49,251 bases of DNA from an uncultured Blautia sp. GTDB taxonomy: Bacteria > Bacillota > Clostridia > Lachnospirales > Lachnospiraceae. The notes beneath the pieces are model-generated. The model had not been told where the DNA came from. It worked only from the letters and a program-made list of their open reading frames with translations, and made no database searches. Location: the NCBI RefSeq assembly GCF_934371575.1, contig NZ_CAKRNY010000029.1, positions 1-49,251 on the forward strand, read 5' to 3'. The number at the start of each line of letters is the position of its first letter. Position 1 is the first letter of the stretch. A program made the translations under genes and the position numbers. Below, one piece after another: positions 7,761-17,800 of the stretch.

Positions 7761-10145
7761 ATGAAGGATTATTATAAAGTAAAAACGTCTCCAAAATGCC
7801 GGGAAGCAAGTGTGGTAAAAGGAGAAAAATACAGAATTACCGTATTGACTGAGGGGCTTCTTCGTCTGGAGTATAGTGAAAGTGGAAAATTTGTAGATGA
7901 AGCAACCCAGACTGTCTGGAACCGTGATTTCGAAACACCGGAATATCTGGTGAAAGATGAAGACGGACAATTGGAGATTATTACAAGCCGGCTTCACCTG
8001 ATCTATAACAAGAAGAAATTTTCTTCTCATGGTCTTAGCATTAAGGGGCAGACTCGTCTTGCCTGGTACTATGGGGAGGAAAAAGATAATCTTGGAGGAA
8101 CCGTCCGGACCTTAGATGAGGTAGACGGAGCCTGCCCATTGGAAAATGGCATTATGTCAAAAAGTGGTTATGCACTTCTTGATGACAGCAAAGCACTCCT
8201 GATCGGAGAAGATTCCTGGATCAAAGTAAGGGAAGAGGTTGAGGAGGACCTGTACTTCTTCTGCTATGGGAGAGATTATCGACAGGCACTAAAAGATTAC
8301 TATCATCTTTGCGGCAGAACGCCTATGATTCCCAGGTTTGCCCTTGGAAACTGGTGGAGCCGCTACTATCCATATTCTGAGAAAACTTATCTGGAGCTGA
8401 TGGATCGTTTCAAAGAAGAGCAGATTCCATTTACGGTAGGGGTTATCGACATGGACTGGCATGTGACGGAAGTTGATCCTAAATACGGAGATGGATGGAC
8501 CGGATATACCTGGAACCGTAATCTTTTCCCGGATCCGGAGCGTTTCCTGAAGGAGCTTCATAAGCGTGGGATGCGTATTACCCTGAATGTACATCCGGCG
8601 GATGGTGTACAGGCTTATGAGGATATGTATGAGGAAATGGCAGACGCTATGGGGGTTGACAAAACCAAAGAGCTTCCTGTGAATTTTGACATTTCTGATA
8701 AGAAATTTCTGGAGAAATATTTTGAAATCCTTCATCATCCATATGAAAAAATGGGCGTGGATTTCTGGTGGATCGACTGGCAGCAGGGCGGAAATACAAA
8801 AGTAGAGGGCCTTGATCCCTTATGGATGCTGAATCATTTTCATTATCTGGACAGCGGACGGGATGGGAAACGCCCTATGGTATTTTCCAGATATGCAGGT
8901 CCGGGAAGCCACAGGTATCCGATTGGATTTTCCGGTGACACGATTGTTACCTGGGAGTCACTGCAGTTCCAGCCATATTTCACAGCAACTGCATCCAATA
9001 TCGGTTATGGCTGGTGGAGCCATGATATTGGAGGACATATGTTTGGTTACCGCGATGATGAGATGGAGGCACGATGGTATCAGCTCGGTGTGTTTTCTCC
9101 GATTATGCGCCTGCACAGTACGCAGAATGAATTTCTGGGTAAAGAGCCGTGGAGATTCCCGATGGAGATCCATCAGGTAATGAATGACTTTCTGCGTCTG
9201 CGCCACAGACTGATCCCCTATCTGTATACCATGAACTACAGAAGTTATGCGGAGAGCGAACCATTAGTAGAGCCTCTTTATTATCTGTATCCAGATGCAG
9301 AAGAGGCATATAATGTGAAAAATGGTTTCTTTTTCGGTACAGAGCTGCTTGCATTCCCGGTAACCACACCAAGAATACCAAAGCTTCATGTGGCAAAAAC
9401 AAAGGGCTGGCTTCCGGCTGGGACCTTTATTGACATATTTAATGGTATGATCTATCAGTCTGATAAAGAGCGTAAAGTGGATTTCCACCGCGATATTACT
9501 TCTCTTCCGGTACTGGCAAAGGCTGGTGCCATAGTGCCTATGACGGATGAAATTTTGGGCAATGCAGCTTCAAAGAATCCGGGGTCACTGCGAATCAAAG
9601 TGTTTGCAGGGGCTGATGGCAGTTTCCGCCTTTATGAAGATGACAATGAAACCTGTGGATATGAGACAGGACATTGTGCTGTTACGCCTATGAAGTTTAT
9701 CTGGAGCGATAAGCCTGAATTTCAGATAGGGGCAGTAACTGGTGAAAGTGAACTGGTTCCGGAGAAGAGATATCTGACGCTGGAATTCTGGGGCATTACC
9801 AAAAGCCAGATAAAAGTGCTGGAAGGTGCTAAAGAAGTACCATGTGAGACTTCCTATGACAATGAGAAAAATGTGCTTATTGTCCAGGTGAAGGGACATG
9901 CGGCTTCTGAGACTCTCATGGTGCAGTTCACAGATGAGGTTATGTTGGGCGAAAATCATGTGGAACAGCGCGTCCTGGATTTCCTGCAGCAGGCTGAGAT
10001 TTCTTTTACCTTAAAAGAGAAGATCATCGCATCTGTGCGCCGACAGTCAGATCCTGTTCTTATGGCGGGAGAGCTTTGCTCCAGTGACCTGGATCCGGAG
10101 CTGGCGGGAATTCTTATGGAGATATTGACAGCAAGAAGAAATTGA
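7761..10145 (+). CDS. GH31 alpha-glucosidase-type glycosidase
   Basis: A 794-residue retaining alpha-glycosidase of family 31, cytoplasmic (no signal peptide), probably acting on alpha-glucosides such as isomalto- or malto-oligosaccharides. The N-terminal beta-sandwich spans about residues 1-190. The barrel begins near residue 200 (PRFALGNWWSRYYPYS). The catalytic nucleophile is D339 in DFWWIDWQQG and the acid/base is D393 in GFSGDTIVTW; WSHDIGGHMFG follows. A C-terminal DUF5110-like module is visible (FAGADGSFRLYEDDNE). The ATG at 7761 has GAGGA at 7749-7753, 7 nt upstream. Related subfamilies include alpha-xylosidases and GalNAc-active enzymes, so the exact substrate is open. Confidence 0.92.
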   Translation: MKDYYKVKTSPKCREASVVKGEKYRITVLTEGLLRLEYSESGKFVDEATQTVWNRDFETPEYLVKDEDGQLEIITSRLHLIYNKKKFSSHGLSIKGQTRLAWYYGEEKDNLGGTVRTLDEVDGACPLENGIMSKSGYALLDDSKALLIGEDSWIKVREEVEEDLYFFCYGRDYRQALKDYYHLCGRTPMIPRFALGNWWSRYYPYSEKTYLELMDRFKEEQIPFTVGVIDMDWHVTEVDPKYGDGWTGYTWNRNLFPDPERFLKELHKRGMRITLNVHPADGVQAYEDMYEEMADAMGVDKTKELPVNFDISDKKFLEKYFEILHHPYEKMGVDFWWIDWQQGGNTKVEGLDPLWMLNHFHYLDSGRDGKRPMVFSRYAGPGSHRYPIGFSGDTIVTWESLQFQPYFTATASNIGYGWWSHDIGGHMFGYRDDEMEARWYQLGVFSPIMRLHSTQNEFLGKEPWRFPMEIHQVMNDFLRLRHRLIPYLYTMNYRSYAESEPLVEPLYYLYPDAEEAYNVKNGFFFGTELLAFPVTTPRIPKLHVAKTKGWLPAGTFIDIFNGMIYQSDKERKVDFHRDITSLPVLAKAGAIVPMTDEILGNAASKNPGSLRIKVFAGADGSFRLYEDDNETCGYETGHCAVTPMKFIWSDKPEFQIGAVTGESELVPEKRYLTLEFWGITKSQIKVLEGAKEVPCETSYDNEKNVLIVQVKGHAASETLMVQFTDEVMLGENHVEQRVLDFLQQAEISFTLKEKIIASVRRQSDPVLMAGELCSSDLDPELAGILMEILTARRN

Positions 10146-10343
10146 TTTTGAAAGTGGTATGAATTGCGAACCTCTTTTCCACCTGATTTACATAGCTCTT
10201 CCACTTCTGGTGATAGTTGGGATTTCCGTGCTGGTATTGGTGTGATATATTCATAGAATAAAAAATAGATGAAAATACAATCGAAAATATGTTCACTTTG
10301 CCAGATGACAAAAAGCGACAGATATGGTAGTATAAATACATCA
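10146..10343. other. intergenic stretch without a gene
   Basis: The first 198 bases after GH31 hold no supported gene, no clear terminator and no RNA family that can be recognised. Minus-strand frames here are low-complexity. The repeat array starts directly after. Confidence 0.6.
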
Positions 10344-10549
10344 ACGAAAGAGAAATACGAAAAACACTTAAGAAATCTGAGATACGAAAGAAAGCTATAA
10401 AGAACAAAAGAATCTAAAAGTACAAAAGAACCTAGAAGTACGAAAGTTCTGTGTTCTACCAAAGATTTGTAAATTACGAAAGATTCATAAGCCACTAAAG
10501 ATCAACCAAAATACCTAAGATCAATAAGAAAACGAAAGATTTTCGAAAC
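10344..10549. repeat. degenerate 18-19 bp tandem array with ACNAAAG core
   Basis: The core ACNAAAG starts at 10404, 10422, 10440, 10458, 10476 and 10494, exactly 18 nt apart. Weaker copies follow at 10513 and 10532 (19-nt steps), and looser upstream copies start at 10344, 10357, 10366 and 10384. Only the first seven bases of each unit are well conserved; the remaining 11 vary. It lies just upstream of the toxin-antitoxin promoter. Function is unknown; clustered protein-binding sites (iteron-like) or relics of expanded repeats are possible. Confidence 0.7.
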
Positions 10550-10585
10550 ACATCCGATAAAATTATAACAAAACACATCAGAGAA

Positions 10586-10612
10586 ATGGCTGGGAACTAG
10601 CTTCCCAGCCAT
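10586..10612. terminator. perfect 11-bp stem-loop
   Basis: ATGGCTGGGAA (10586-10596) pairs exactly with TTCCCAGCCAT (10602-10612) around a 5-nt loop. No T-tract follows on the plus strand and only a short one on the minus strand, so its role as a terminator is uncertain. It marks the boundary between the repeat array and the toxin-antitoxin promoter. Confidence 0.5.
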
Positions 10613-10651
10613 AAATCATAACAATATCTAATGAATCCCATTTAACGAATA

Positions 10652-10680
10652 TTGACATAATATTTGAACAAAAGTATAAT
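10652..10680 (+). promoter_or_regulatory. consensus sigma-A promoter of the HigBA operon
   Basis: TTGACA (10652-10657), a 17-bp spacer and TATAAT (10675-10680), an exact match to the housekeeping consensus, about 50 nt upstream of the toxin start. Confidence 0.85.
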
Positions 10681-10681
10681 T

Positions 10682-10702
10682 AAATTACCTAACGGGTAAT
10701 TT
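10682..10702. promoter_or_regulatory. operator palindrome of the HigBA operon
   Basis: AAATTACC (10682-10689) and GGTAATTT (10695-10702) form an 8-bp inverted repeat around TAACG. It sits directly after the -10 box over the expected transcription start, the typical place for autorepression by an XRE-type antitoxin. Confidence 0.7.
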
Positions 10703-10729
10703 GGTATATGTTTGTGCCCGGAGGTATTT

Positions 10730-11088
10730 GTGAAAATAAAGTATCTTAATTCTAAAGTAGAGAAGCAGTGTACCAGTATGAAGGAAGCTCGAAAACTTTT
10801 TGGTGGTAATGAATTATTAGCAAGAAGTCTGCATGCTCGGATTAATTCATTGGAAAGTGCAGAATGTATAAAGGATATTATTGTACTACCTACATTGCAT
10901 TTCATAAGCTACAAGGTAAGGATGAAGGATTTTTTGCAATTGATGTGAAAACACGCCGCGATCCATGGAGGCTTATTTTACAACCTTTGAAAGAAAATGA
11001 AGAGGGTTATATATTTTGTAAGATTGATGAAATTGCGGATGCTGTAAAAATTGTAGGGGTAAGAGAGGTCAGTAAACATTATGAGTAA
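10730..11088 (+). pseudogene. higB: HigB/RelE-like toxin gene with a -1 frameshift
   Basis: The first frame starts at GTG 10730, five nt after GGAGG, and encodes MKIKYLNSKVEKQC...VLPTLH. The second frame continues with FHKLQGKDEGFFAIDVKTRR...REVSKHYE and ends at TAA 11086-11088. Joined near nt 10900, the two make one complete HigB-like mRNA-interferase-type toxin of about 119 residues. The simplest explanation is loss of one T in the run CATTTCAT (10898-10905). Without it the product stops at 10948 after off-frame residues. A programmed frameshift is less likely because no classical slippery heptamer is visible, and a sequencing error is possible. The antitoxin gene overlaps the end by 8 nt. 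Confidence 0.75.
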
Positions 11089-12172
11089 TTATATTGAATA
11101 TAATGATAAAATTGCATTTCATCCAGGGTATTATCTTAAGGAGATCGTAGAGGCAAGTGGTTTGACACAGGCGGATTTTGCAAGAAGAATGGACACTACA
11201 CCAAAGAACCTGAGTATCTTGTTGAAAGGCGAGCAGGCTATTTCTCTTGATATGGCAATGAAACTTTCTAGAATGTTGGGAACAAGTGTAGAATATTGGC
11301 TTAATTTGCAGAAAAATTATGAGATGCTAGTTGCCGAATTTAAATTACAGGAAGAACTTCAGAAAGAAAAAGAAATCTTTAAATTTATAGATTATAGCTA
11401 TTTTTGTAAATATTTTGGCATGCCTGAATTACCTAGAAAAACAGAACTACAGATAGAAAAAGTCAGGAGCTTTCTTGGAATTGCAACACTTAAGGTATTA
11501 CAGGAGAAGAATTTATCCGTGAATTTTAGAAGCTATTCTGAGAAATTGTCTTTATCCAATATTATAAATGCAAATATAATGGTTCAAATCGCTATCAATA
11601 TAGCAGTAAAAACGACAGGCCCAATTTATAATAAAAAGAAATTTGAACAAGTGATACAGAAAATTTTGAGTTTTACATGCCAGCAGGACAATCTTGTGGA
11701 ACTTTTGCAGAAAGAATTTTTACAGGCAGGTGTTATTTTTGTTGCGTTGCCCAATTTAAAAAACTCCGGAATAAATGGAGCAACGAAGAAAATTGGAAAT
11801 AATGTTATGTTAATGGTAAACGATCGAAGGGGATATGCGGATACGTTCTGGTTTTCTTTATACCATGAGATTGGTCATATTATGAATGGTGATTACCAGA
11901 TAACGTTCAAAGAAAAAAATGAAGTTGAGAATAATGCAGACTCTTATGCGGAAAATATGTTAGTTCCAGAAATTGAATTTAAAAGGTTTATAGGGGAGAA
12001 CAAATTTGACGAGAAATCAATACGGAGTTTTGCAGAGAAAATTGATCGTGATCCTGGTATCGTGTTAGGGCGATTACAAAAAGAGAAAAAAGTAGCATTT
12101 AATAATCAAGAATTATCCAAAGCATTACGCAGAAAATTTGTATTAGATATAAGAAAAACAGGAGAAAAATGA
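11081..12172 (+). CDS. higA: HigA-like antitoxin with XRE helix-turn-helix and ImmA/IrrE-type protease domain
   Basis: A 363-residue DNA-binding antitoxin. Residues about 10-75 are a HigA-type XRE helix-turn-helix (HPGYYLKEIVEASGLTQADF, then TPKNLSILLKGEQAISLDMA). The C-terminal half is a COG2856-like zinc metalloprotease domain with HEIGH at about residues 263-267. It should neutralise the toxin encoded just upstream and repress the operon through the palindrome at 10682-10702. Such long HigA forms are known, but the protease role is less clear than in ImmA. The start ATG lies inside the end of the toxin gene, implying translational coupling. The gene is A/T-rich compared with its neighbours. 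Confidence 0.88.
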   Translation: MSNYIEYNDKIAFHPGYYLKEIVEASGLTQADFARRMDTTPKNLSILLKGEQAISLDMAMKLSRMLGTSVEYWLNLQKNYEMLVAEFKLQEELQKEKEIFKFIDYSYFCKYFGMPELPRKTELQIEKVRSFLGIATLKVLQEKNLSVNFRSYSEKLSLSNIINANIMVQIAINIAVKTTGPIYNKKKFEQVIQKILSFTCQQDNLVELLQKEFLQAGVIFVALPNLKNSGINGATKKIGNNVMLMVNDRRGYADTFWFSLYHEIGHIMNGDYQITFKEKNEVENNADSYAENMLVPEIEFKRFIGENKFDEKSIRSFAEKIDRDPGIVLGRLQKEKKVAFNNQELSKALRRKFVLDIRKTGEK

Positions 12173-13656
12173 ATTTACAGCAGGCAATGACTCTTCTTGG
12201 CGTTACCCAGAAGGATGATGAAAGGGAGATTAAGCGAAAATATCATAAGATGATCAGCCGTTTTCATCCGGACTCATTGAATGAAGTAGGGGAAGCGCAT
12301 ATTCAGCGTGCACAGGAGATAAATGAAGCGTACCGGATACTGAGCCAGAGCGATAAGTGGGAAATGAAGAGTGGACAGGGAACAGAAGCCCATGGCACAG
12401 ACAATCATAGATATGGAAAGCGGGAGCAGCGCCAGGAATGGTCCGGTGAACTGAACGAGGCTGCTTTTATACCAAGGAATATTTATCTGCACTATAGTAT
12501 GAATCTTTCTGAAGAAGAACGAAAGGAAGCTCAGGGGAAGCTGTATTATCAGGCTGCCCAGGGGAAATATATGTGGGATCCGGAGGAAGAGGATTTCACA
12601 CTTTTTCTTACCAGTCTTCGTCATGCTACTGCTGCTCTTCTTGAGAGAACGGAGAATGCTGTAAACTCCGAAGATCTATCCTGTATGCCAGATTTGAAGG
12701 AGTACCGTTTTCGCATCCAGGCGAAGCTGTTTGAATATCTTTCTATGCAATATGTAAATCCATTACTAGTTCTGGATTCCCTGACGAAACCAGAGAGCAC
12801 AGATGGAAAAGGTCAGAGAATTTATCGATTTAAGGCATTTGTGGCTTCGGAAGCATCCTCTCCAGAAGGCCGGCTTATAGCCAGTTTACGCCCAGGCGAA
12901 TATCTTTTTCCAAAAGCCTTTCACGGGAACCAGATCCAGCTTATGAATAAAAATAGACAGGTATTAGGGTATCTTCACATGGAAGATGACCGGCTGTATT
13001 TCTGTATTATTCCGCTGCTGAAGAAGCATGCAGCGCAAGTGAAACTTCTGGTGAAGGAAGAAGACACAGGAGCGAAGGGGAAAAATAATGGAATTCACAA
13101 TAAGACGAATAGTAATAATTCCCGAAACAGCGGGAGAGGAATCACGCGTGGAAATAATAAGCGAAAAGCTAATATAGATTTCTATTTTCGGCTAGAGGAT
13201 GAAAATTATACTTATAACAGTTCGGATCTCAACCTGAAAATAGCGGAAACACTGGCTGGTTATGAGAAATATTTGCGAAAATATAGTCCGGAACAGGAAC
13301 GGTTTTGTGATTTGTTTGCCCGCTTGTTCCGATCGAATTTCCGCAGTCGTTTTCATCTGAAGGATAAGGATATACAGTATATCCGGGAGAAAGGAATGGA
13401 TACCATCCGCAGCCATGCTGCAGATTTTGTGCGAACGCGCCTGGCTCCAGCCCAGATCCCAAATGATGGCAAACAGACTCCAATGCGAGGACATCCTGTA
13501 TTCCTGGCTCAGCATGCTACTGGCTGTTGCTGTCGGGGATGTTTGTATAAGTGGCATAGAATTCCAGCAGGAGTGCAGCTCACAGAAGTGCAGCAGGAAT
13601 ACATAGTAGATGTGTTGATGGCGTGGATCGAGAAAGAATATAACAGAAATGTATAG
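12169..13656 (+). CDS. J-domain protein with Asn-rich linker and DUF4186-like C-terminus
   Basis: A 495-residue protein whose N-terminus is a J-domain (residues about 4-62) with the HPD motif at 33-35, so it should stimulate a DnaK/Hsp70 ATPase. No glycine-rich or zinc-finger region of canonical DnaJ follows. A long middle region has no recognised fold. An Asn/Ser/Lys-rich linker runs at about 303-335. The last 60 residues (MRGHPVFLAQHATGCCCRGC, then YKWHRIPAG) resemble the DUF4186 family, with four clustered cysteines that may bind metal. ATG 12169 overlaps the antitoxin stop as ATGA, so the gene is probably co-transcribed with higA. The client is unknown. Confidence 0.75.
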   Translation: MNLQQAMTLLGVTQKDDEREIKRKYHKMISRFHPDSLNEVGEAHIQRAQEINEAYRILSQSDKWEMKSGQGTEAHGTDNHRYGKREQRQEWSGELNEAAFIPRNIYLHYSMNLSEEERKEAQGKLYYQAAQGKYMWDPEEEDFTLFLTSLRHATAALLERTENAVNSEDLSCMPDLKEYRFRIQAKLFEYLSMQYVNPLLVLDSLTKPESTDGKGQRIYRFKAFVASEASSPEGRLIASLRPGEYLFPKAFHGNQIQLMNKNRQVLGYLHMEDDRLYFCIIPLLKKHAAQVKLLVKEEDTGAKGKNNGIHNKTNSNNSRNSGRGITRGNNKRKANIDFYFRLEDENYTYNSSDLNLKIAETLAGYEKYLRKYSPEQERFCDLFARLFRSNFRSRFHLKDKDIQYIREKGMDTIRSHAADFVRTRLAPAQIPNDGKQTPMRGHPVFLAQHATGCCCRGCLYKWHRIPAGVQLTEVQQEYIVDVLMAWIEKEYNRNV

Positions 13657-13740
13657 GGCTATGGAGTTGGTTTTATATATGCAATCGGTAAATATATAGT
13701 TTAACTGGAATTTTGAGAAGATAAGAATGGGGAACGGTTT

Positions 13741-14892
13741 ATGAGAATATTTCACTTATCAGATTTACACATTGGTTTGAAATTAATCAATCGTGATCTC
13801 AGAGAAGATCAGGAATATATACTGGATCAAATAATTCAGAAGGCCGCAGAGAAAGTACCGGATGCGATCGTGATCGCAGGGGACATCTATGACAAAGCAG
13901 TTCCGTCAGCAGAAGCGGTGGAGGTGTTTGATCATTTTATCGGAAAGCTGCGAAAAGCAGTTCCAGATTCTGTGATTATGATGATCAGCGGAAACCACGA
14001 CAGTGCACCCCGTGTGAACTGCTTTCGGAGTGTACTCGACCGCCAGAAAATATATATGATCGGAATGCCGCCTCAGACAGGAGAAGATCACATTGAGAAA
14101 GTAGTACTCCAGGACGAATATGGTCCGGTGAATTTTTATTTGCTTCCATTTGTGAAGCCTTCCATGGTGAAGCTGATCACCGGTACAGATGAGAATGGAA
14201 ATAATCTTTCTTACAATGATACGATCCACAGACTGATAGAACATGAACAGGTTAACATAAACCAAAGGAACGTTCTGGTCAGCCATCAGTTTTATTTGCC
14301 GGTAGGGGAGAATGCAGAAGAGGTAGAGCGAATGGATTCAGAGATTCGTACTGTGGGAAATATTGACCAGGTATCTGCTGATATTTTGCAGAAATTTGAC
14401 TATGCGGCGTTGGGACATATTCACAAGCCAATGAAAGTTGGCAGTGAGTTTTATCGTTATTGTGGAACCCCTCTGGCATGTTCTGTAAGTGAAGCTGGTC
14501 AGAATAAGGGAATTATAATGGTTGACATAAAGCAAAAGGACGAAATCACTACAGAAGTAATTCCGCTGGAACCGCTGCGCCAGATAAAAGTGATCAAGGG
14601 AGATTTAGAGAGTGTTCTGGCACAGAGCTGTAAAGATTATGTGACAGTAATTCTTACAGATAAGGTGGATCTGGACGTAATTGATATGCAGGATCGTCTG
14701 CGTCTGGCTTTTCCAGGGCTTTTAGAGATACGCCGTGAGACTGTGCGGCAGGCTGATTATACCAGACATACAGTCAGTGAGCGTGAATTGAATCCATTTG
14801 AACTTTGCTGTCAGTTCCTCGGAAATGCAGATTCGGAAGAGCAGGAAATTCTTCAGGAGATTATCAATACAGTACAGGAGGTGACGAAATGA
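13741..14892 (+). CDS. sbcD: exonuclease SbcCD, subunit D (Mre11-type nuclease)
   Basis: Nuclease subunit of the SbcCD complex, which trims DNA ends and cleaves hairpins at replication forks. The 383-residue protein has the calcineurin-like phosphoesterase motifs: SDLHIG (D8, H10), GDIYD (D48), GNHDS (N85, H86) and GHIHKP near residue 226. The ATG at 13741 follows GGGGA by about 7 nt. The stop overlaps the sbcC start (ATGA at 14889-14892), giving tight coupling between the two subunits. Confidence 0.96.
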   Translation: MRIFHLSDLHIGLKLINRDLREDQEYILDQIIQKAAEKVPDAIVIAGDIYDKAVPSAEAVEVFDHFIGKLRKAVPDSVIMMISGNHDSAPRVNCFRSVLDRQKIYMIGMPPQTGEDHIEKVVLQDEYGPVNFYLLPFVKPSMVKLITGTDENGNNLSYNDTIHRLIEHEQVNINQRNVLVSHQFYLPVGENAEEVERMDSEIRTVGNIDQVSADILQKFDYAALGHIHKPMKVGSEFYRYCGTPLACSVSEAGQNKGIIMVDIKQKDEITTEVIPLEPLRQIKVIKGDLESVLAQSCKDYVTVILTDKVDLDVIDMQDRLRLAFPGLLEIRRETVRQADYTRHTVSERELNPFELCCQFLGNADSEEQEILQEIINTVQEVTK

Positions 14893-17800
14893 GACCTGTG
14901 AAACTTACCATACAGGCGTTTGGCTCCTATGGAAAATTGACACAGATCGATTTTCAGGAGCCGAATCAGAATCTGTTTCTTGTGACCGGAGATACCGGAG
15001 CAGGAAAAACAACTATATTTGATGCCATTGTGTTTGCACTTTATGGAGAGGCGAGCTCCAGTACCAATAAGAAAGAGGGCGTTGTACTGCAGAGCCAGTA
15101 TGTAGAGTTGAATGTAGAGCCATTTGTAGAACTTGTTTTTTCAGAAGGGACAGGAGCAGATTGCCAGCTTTATACAGTGCGGCGTGTCCCAAGGCATCTG
15201 AAGCTTCTCACAAGAGGCGCTGGGAAGAATACGAGTAGCCGCGAAGTTGCCGGTTCTGTCAGTCTGATCATGCCGGATGGCACTGAATATCCCCAGAAGG
15301 AAGCCGATGGTAAGCTGGGAGAGATCCTCGGTCTTACCAAAAACCAGTTTATGCAGGTAGCCATGATCGCACAGGGAGAATTTATGGAGCTTCTTCGTGC
15401 GAAGTCTGACGATAAGAAAGTAATCTTTCGGAAGTTATTTAACACGGAACTTTACCAGAATATTGTGGATGAGATGATGAACCGCAAGCGTGCATTGGAG
15501 AAAGATATTGCGCAGATTAAGACTGCCTGCCAGACCGAAGCTGCTCATGTGGTAATTCCCCAGGAATACGAGCTGCGAGAGGAAGTGGAAGGCTTAAAAA
15601 AGCAGGTCCTGAATGGCGAAATTGTAGTGATGGATTCCTTTCTGGAGCATCTGGGAGACTTATGCAGGATGCTGAAGGAAAATACGAATTCTGCCGCAGA
15701 AGAATTGCAGTCTGTATCAAAGCTCCGTGACGAAAAGCGTGATATTTACAACAGTGCCACCCAGCTGAAGTCTTTATATGCCCAGTTAGAGACTGCGCAG
15801 GCGCAGCTTTCTGAATGCATGGAAGTGGAAATCCAGATAGGAGAAAAGACGATCCTGGCAGAGAAAATCAAGAAAGCGTACGAAATAAAAGGAGAATACA
15901 CACTCTGTCAGGATGCCCAAAGAAACATGCAGACCTGTGAGAGTGCTTTAAAAGAACAGCGGGAACGTGCCCCTTTATTAAAAGCACAGTCGCAATCTGC
16001 TTTTCAGGCAGCGAAGCTGGCGAAAGAGACTACAGAGAAAGAACTTCAAACATACACCAGTGTTTATGAACGCGTAAACAAAGAAGTAAAACTTCTTAAA
16101 CAGATCAAAGAAGCAGAAAATGGTGTGAAAACCAGCCAGAAGAAGCTGAATGAAGCGCAGAATGCAGACCGCAAAGCTCGGGAAGAACTAGAGCGAATGG
16201 AGAAGCAGGAAGCAGACTGGCGCGCCCAGTCAGAGAAGCTGACCGATACAAATGAGAAAATCGCTGTTTGGAAAGGGAAAAACCAGGAACTGGAAGCTCT
16301 TGGTCTTGAAGTACAGGAGACAGCGACTTTTCTTAAAAATGTAGAAGCACAGAAAAACCTGGCCAAAAAAGCCAGAAATACTTATCGGCAGATAAGAAAT
16401 CAGTATGATACCAAGAATCAGGAATATGAGTCTATGCGGCGGATATTTCTGGACGAACAGGCCGGTTTTCTTGCAAGAGAGCTTCAGCCCGGGAAACCCT
16501 GCCCTGTATGCGGTGCGGTGGAGCATCCCAATCCCTGTACAGCCTCCGCATTTCATGGTGATCTTACCCGTGAGCAGCTGGAACTGGCAGAGAAGGAAAC
16601 TTCTGAACTTCGCAGCAAACAGGAGAAGTCGGCTGGTGAAGCTAAGTCAGCAGCTGATCTAGTCGGGGAAAAAGAAAAAAATTTAGAAGAAACAGGTATG
16701 AAACTGTGCAGGCGTATTTTGAATGATCGTGCGCAGTTCCCAGAAGAAGGGGCAGCCGAAATATTTGAATATTTAGTGCAAAATACCGAAGATTTCCAGA
16801 AAAACGAAAATTCAGAAGAAGCTGATAAAACTGAGGCTCGGATCATGTGCAGGGAGAAAACTTGGGGTGTATTGCTGGATCAGATACAAACGCTTCTTGG
16901 AATCTGGAAGACCTTCTTACAGAAAGAAGGCATGAAACTTAGTACAGATCAGAAGACATTGCACCACCTTCAGGAGTCTCTGGGGCAGATAGAAGAGCAG
17001 AAAAAACTGGGAAAAAATGCTGTAGAGGAATGCGGACAGAATCTGACTGCAGCGATAGCGGCGGCTAAGAGCGCAGAGAATCTTTTGAAGCAGCTGAACG
17101 ATTCACGGGAATACCCATCAGAAGAGGCTGCCATGGCAGAATTTAATCTGGCGAAAGGAAAATGGAAGGCTGCAGAAAAAGTTTCTAAAGAAGCCGAAAA
17201 AGAGGAGAAATCAGCTTCGGAGGATCTGGTTAATTGTACCAGTCTGATCAAGCGTTATGAAGAGGAACTTCCAGAACGCCAGAAGCTTTGCCAGGAACGT
17301 CAGGATTCTTATCAGACAATCATGAAAGAGAAGGATATGGCAGAACAGGAATGGATTGCCATAGCAGAGAACTATACCCGCGAAACCGCAGATATGCTGC
17401 AAAAAGAAGCAGACGTCTGGCATCGGAAAAAACTGACCGCACAGACCGCCGCAGAAACTGCAGAAAAAGCCATAGATGGCAGAAATAAGCCGGATATTGA
17501 AGCTGCGAAGTCCCAGATGGAGGAAACTGAAACAACTCGGATCCAGACTCAGAATAAACTGGATCTATATAAAGAGCAATATAAAGCAGACAAAGATGCA
17601 TATGATACCCTCACCCCACAGATGGAGAAACGGGGAAAGATCATAGAAAAACATGCTAAGTTAGAAACCCTTTATAAACTTTTGTCTGGAAATATGTCTG
17701 GAAACCGCATGGATCTGGAAACCTATGTGCAGAGATACTATCTGGAAAAAATCCTTTATGCTGCTAACCGCCGCTTCGCAGATATGTCTGCCGGACAGTT

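Noticed and set aside
9956..10495. 179-codon minus-strand frame with a repeated SFVL-like pattern
   Set aside because: The periodicity comes from the 18-bp repeat array; the frame overlaps the end of GH31 and has no start signal.
10344..10549. CRISPR array
   Set aside because: Repeats are 7 conserved bases in 18-nt units with no long repeat/spacer pattern and no cas gene.
10898..10905. Programmed -1 frameshift site in the toxin gene
   Set aside because: No classical slippery heptamer or downstream stem is visible; a one-base loss is simpler.
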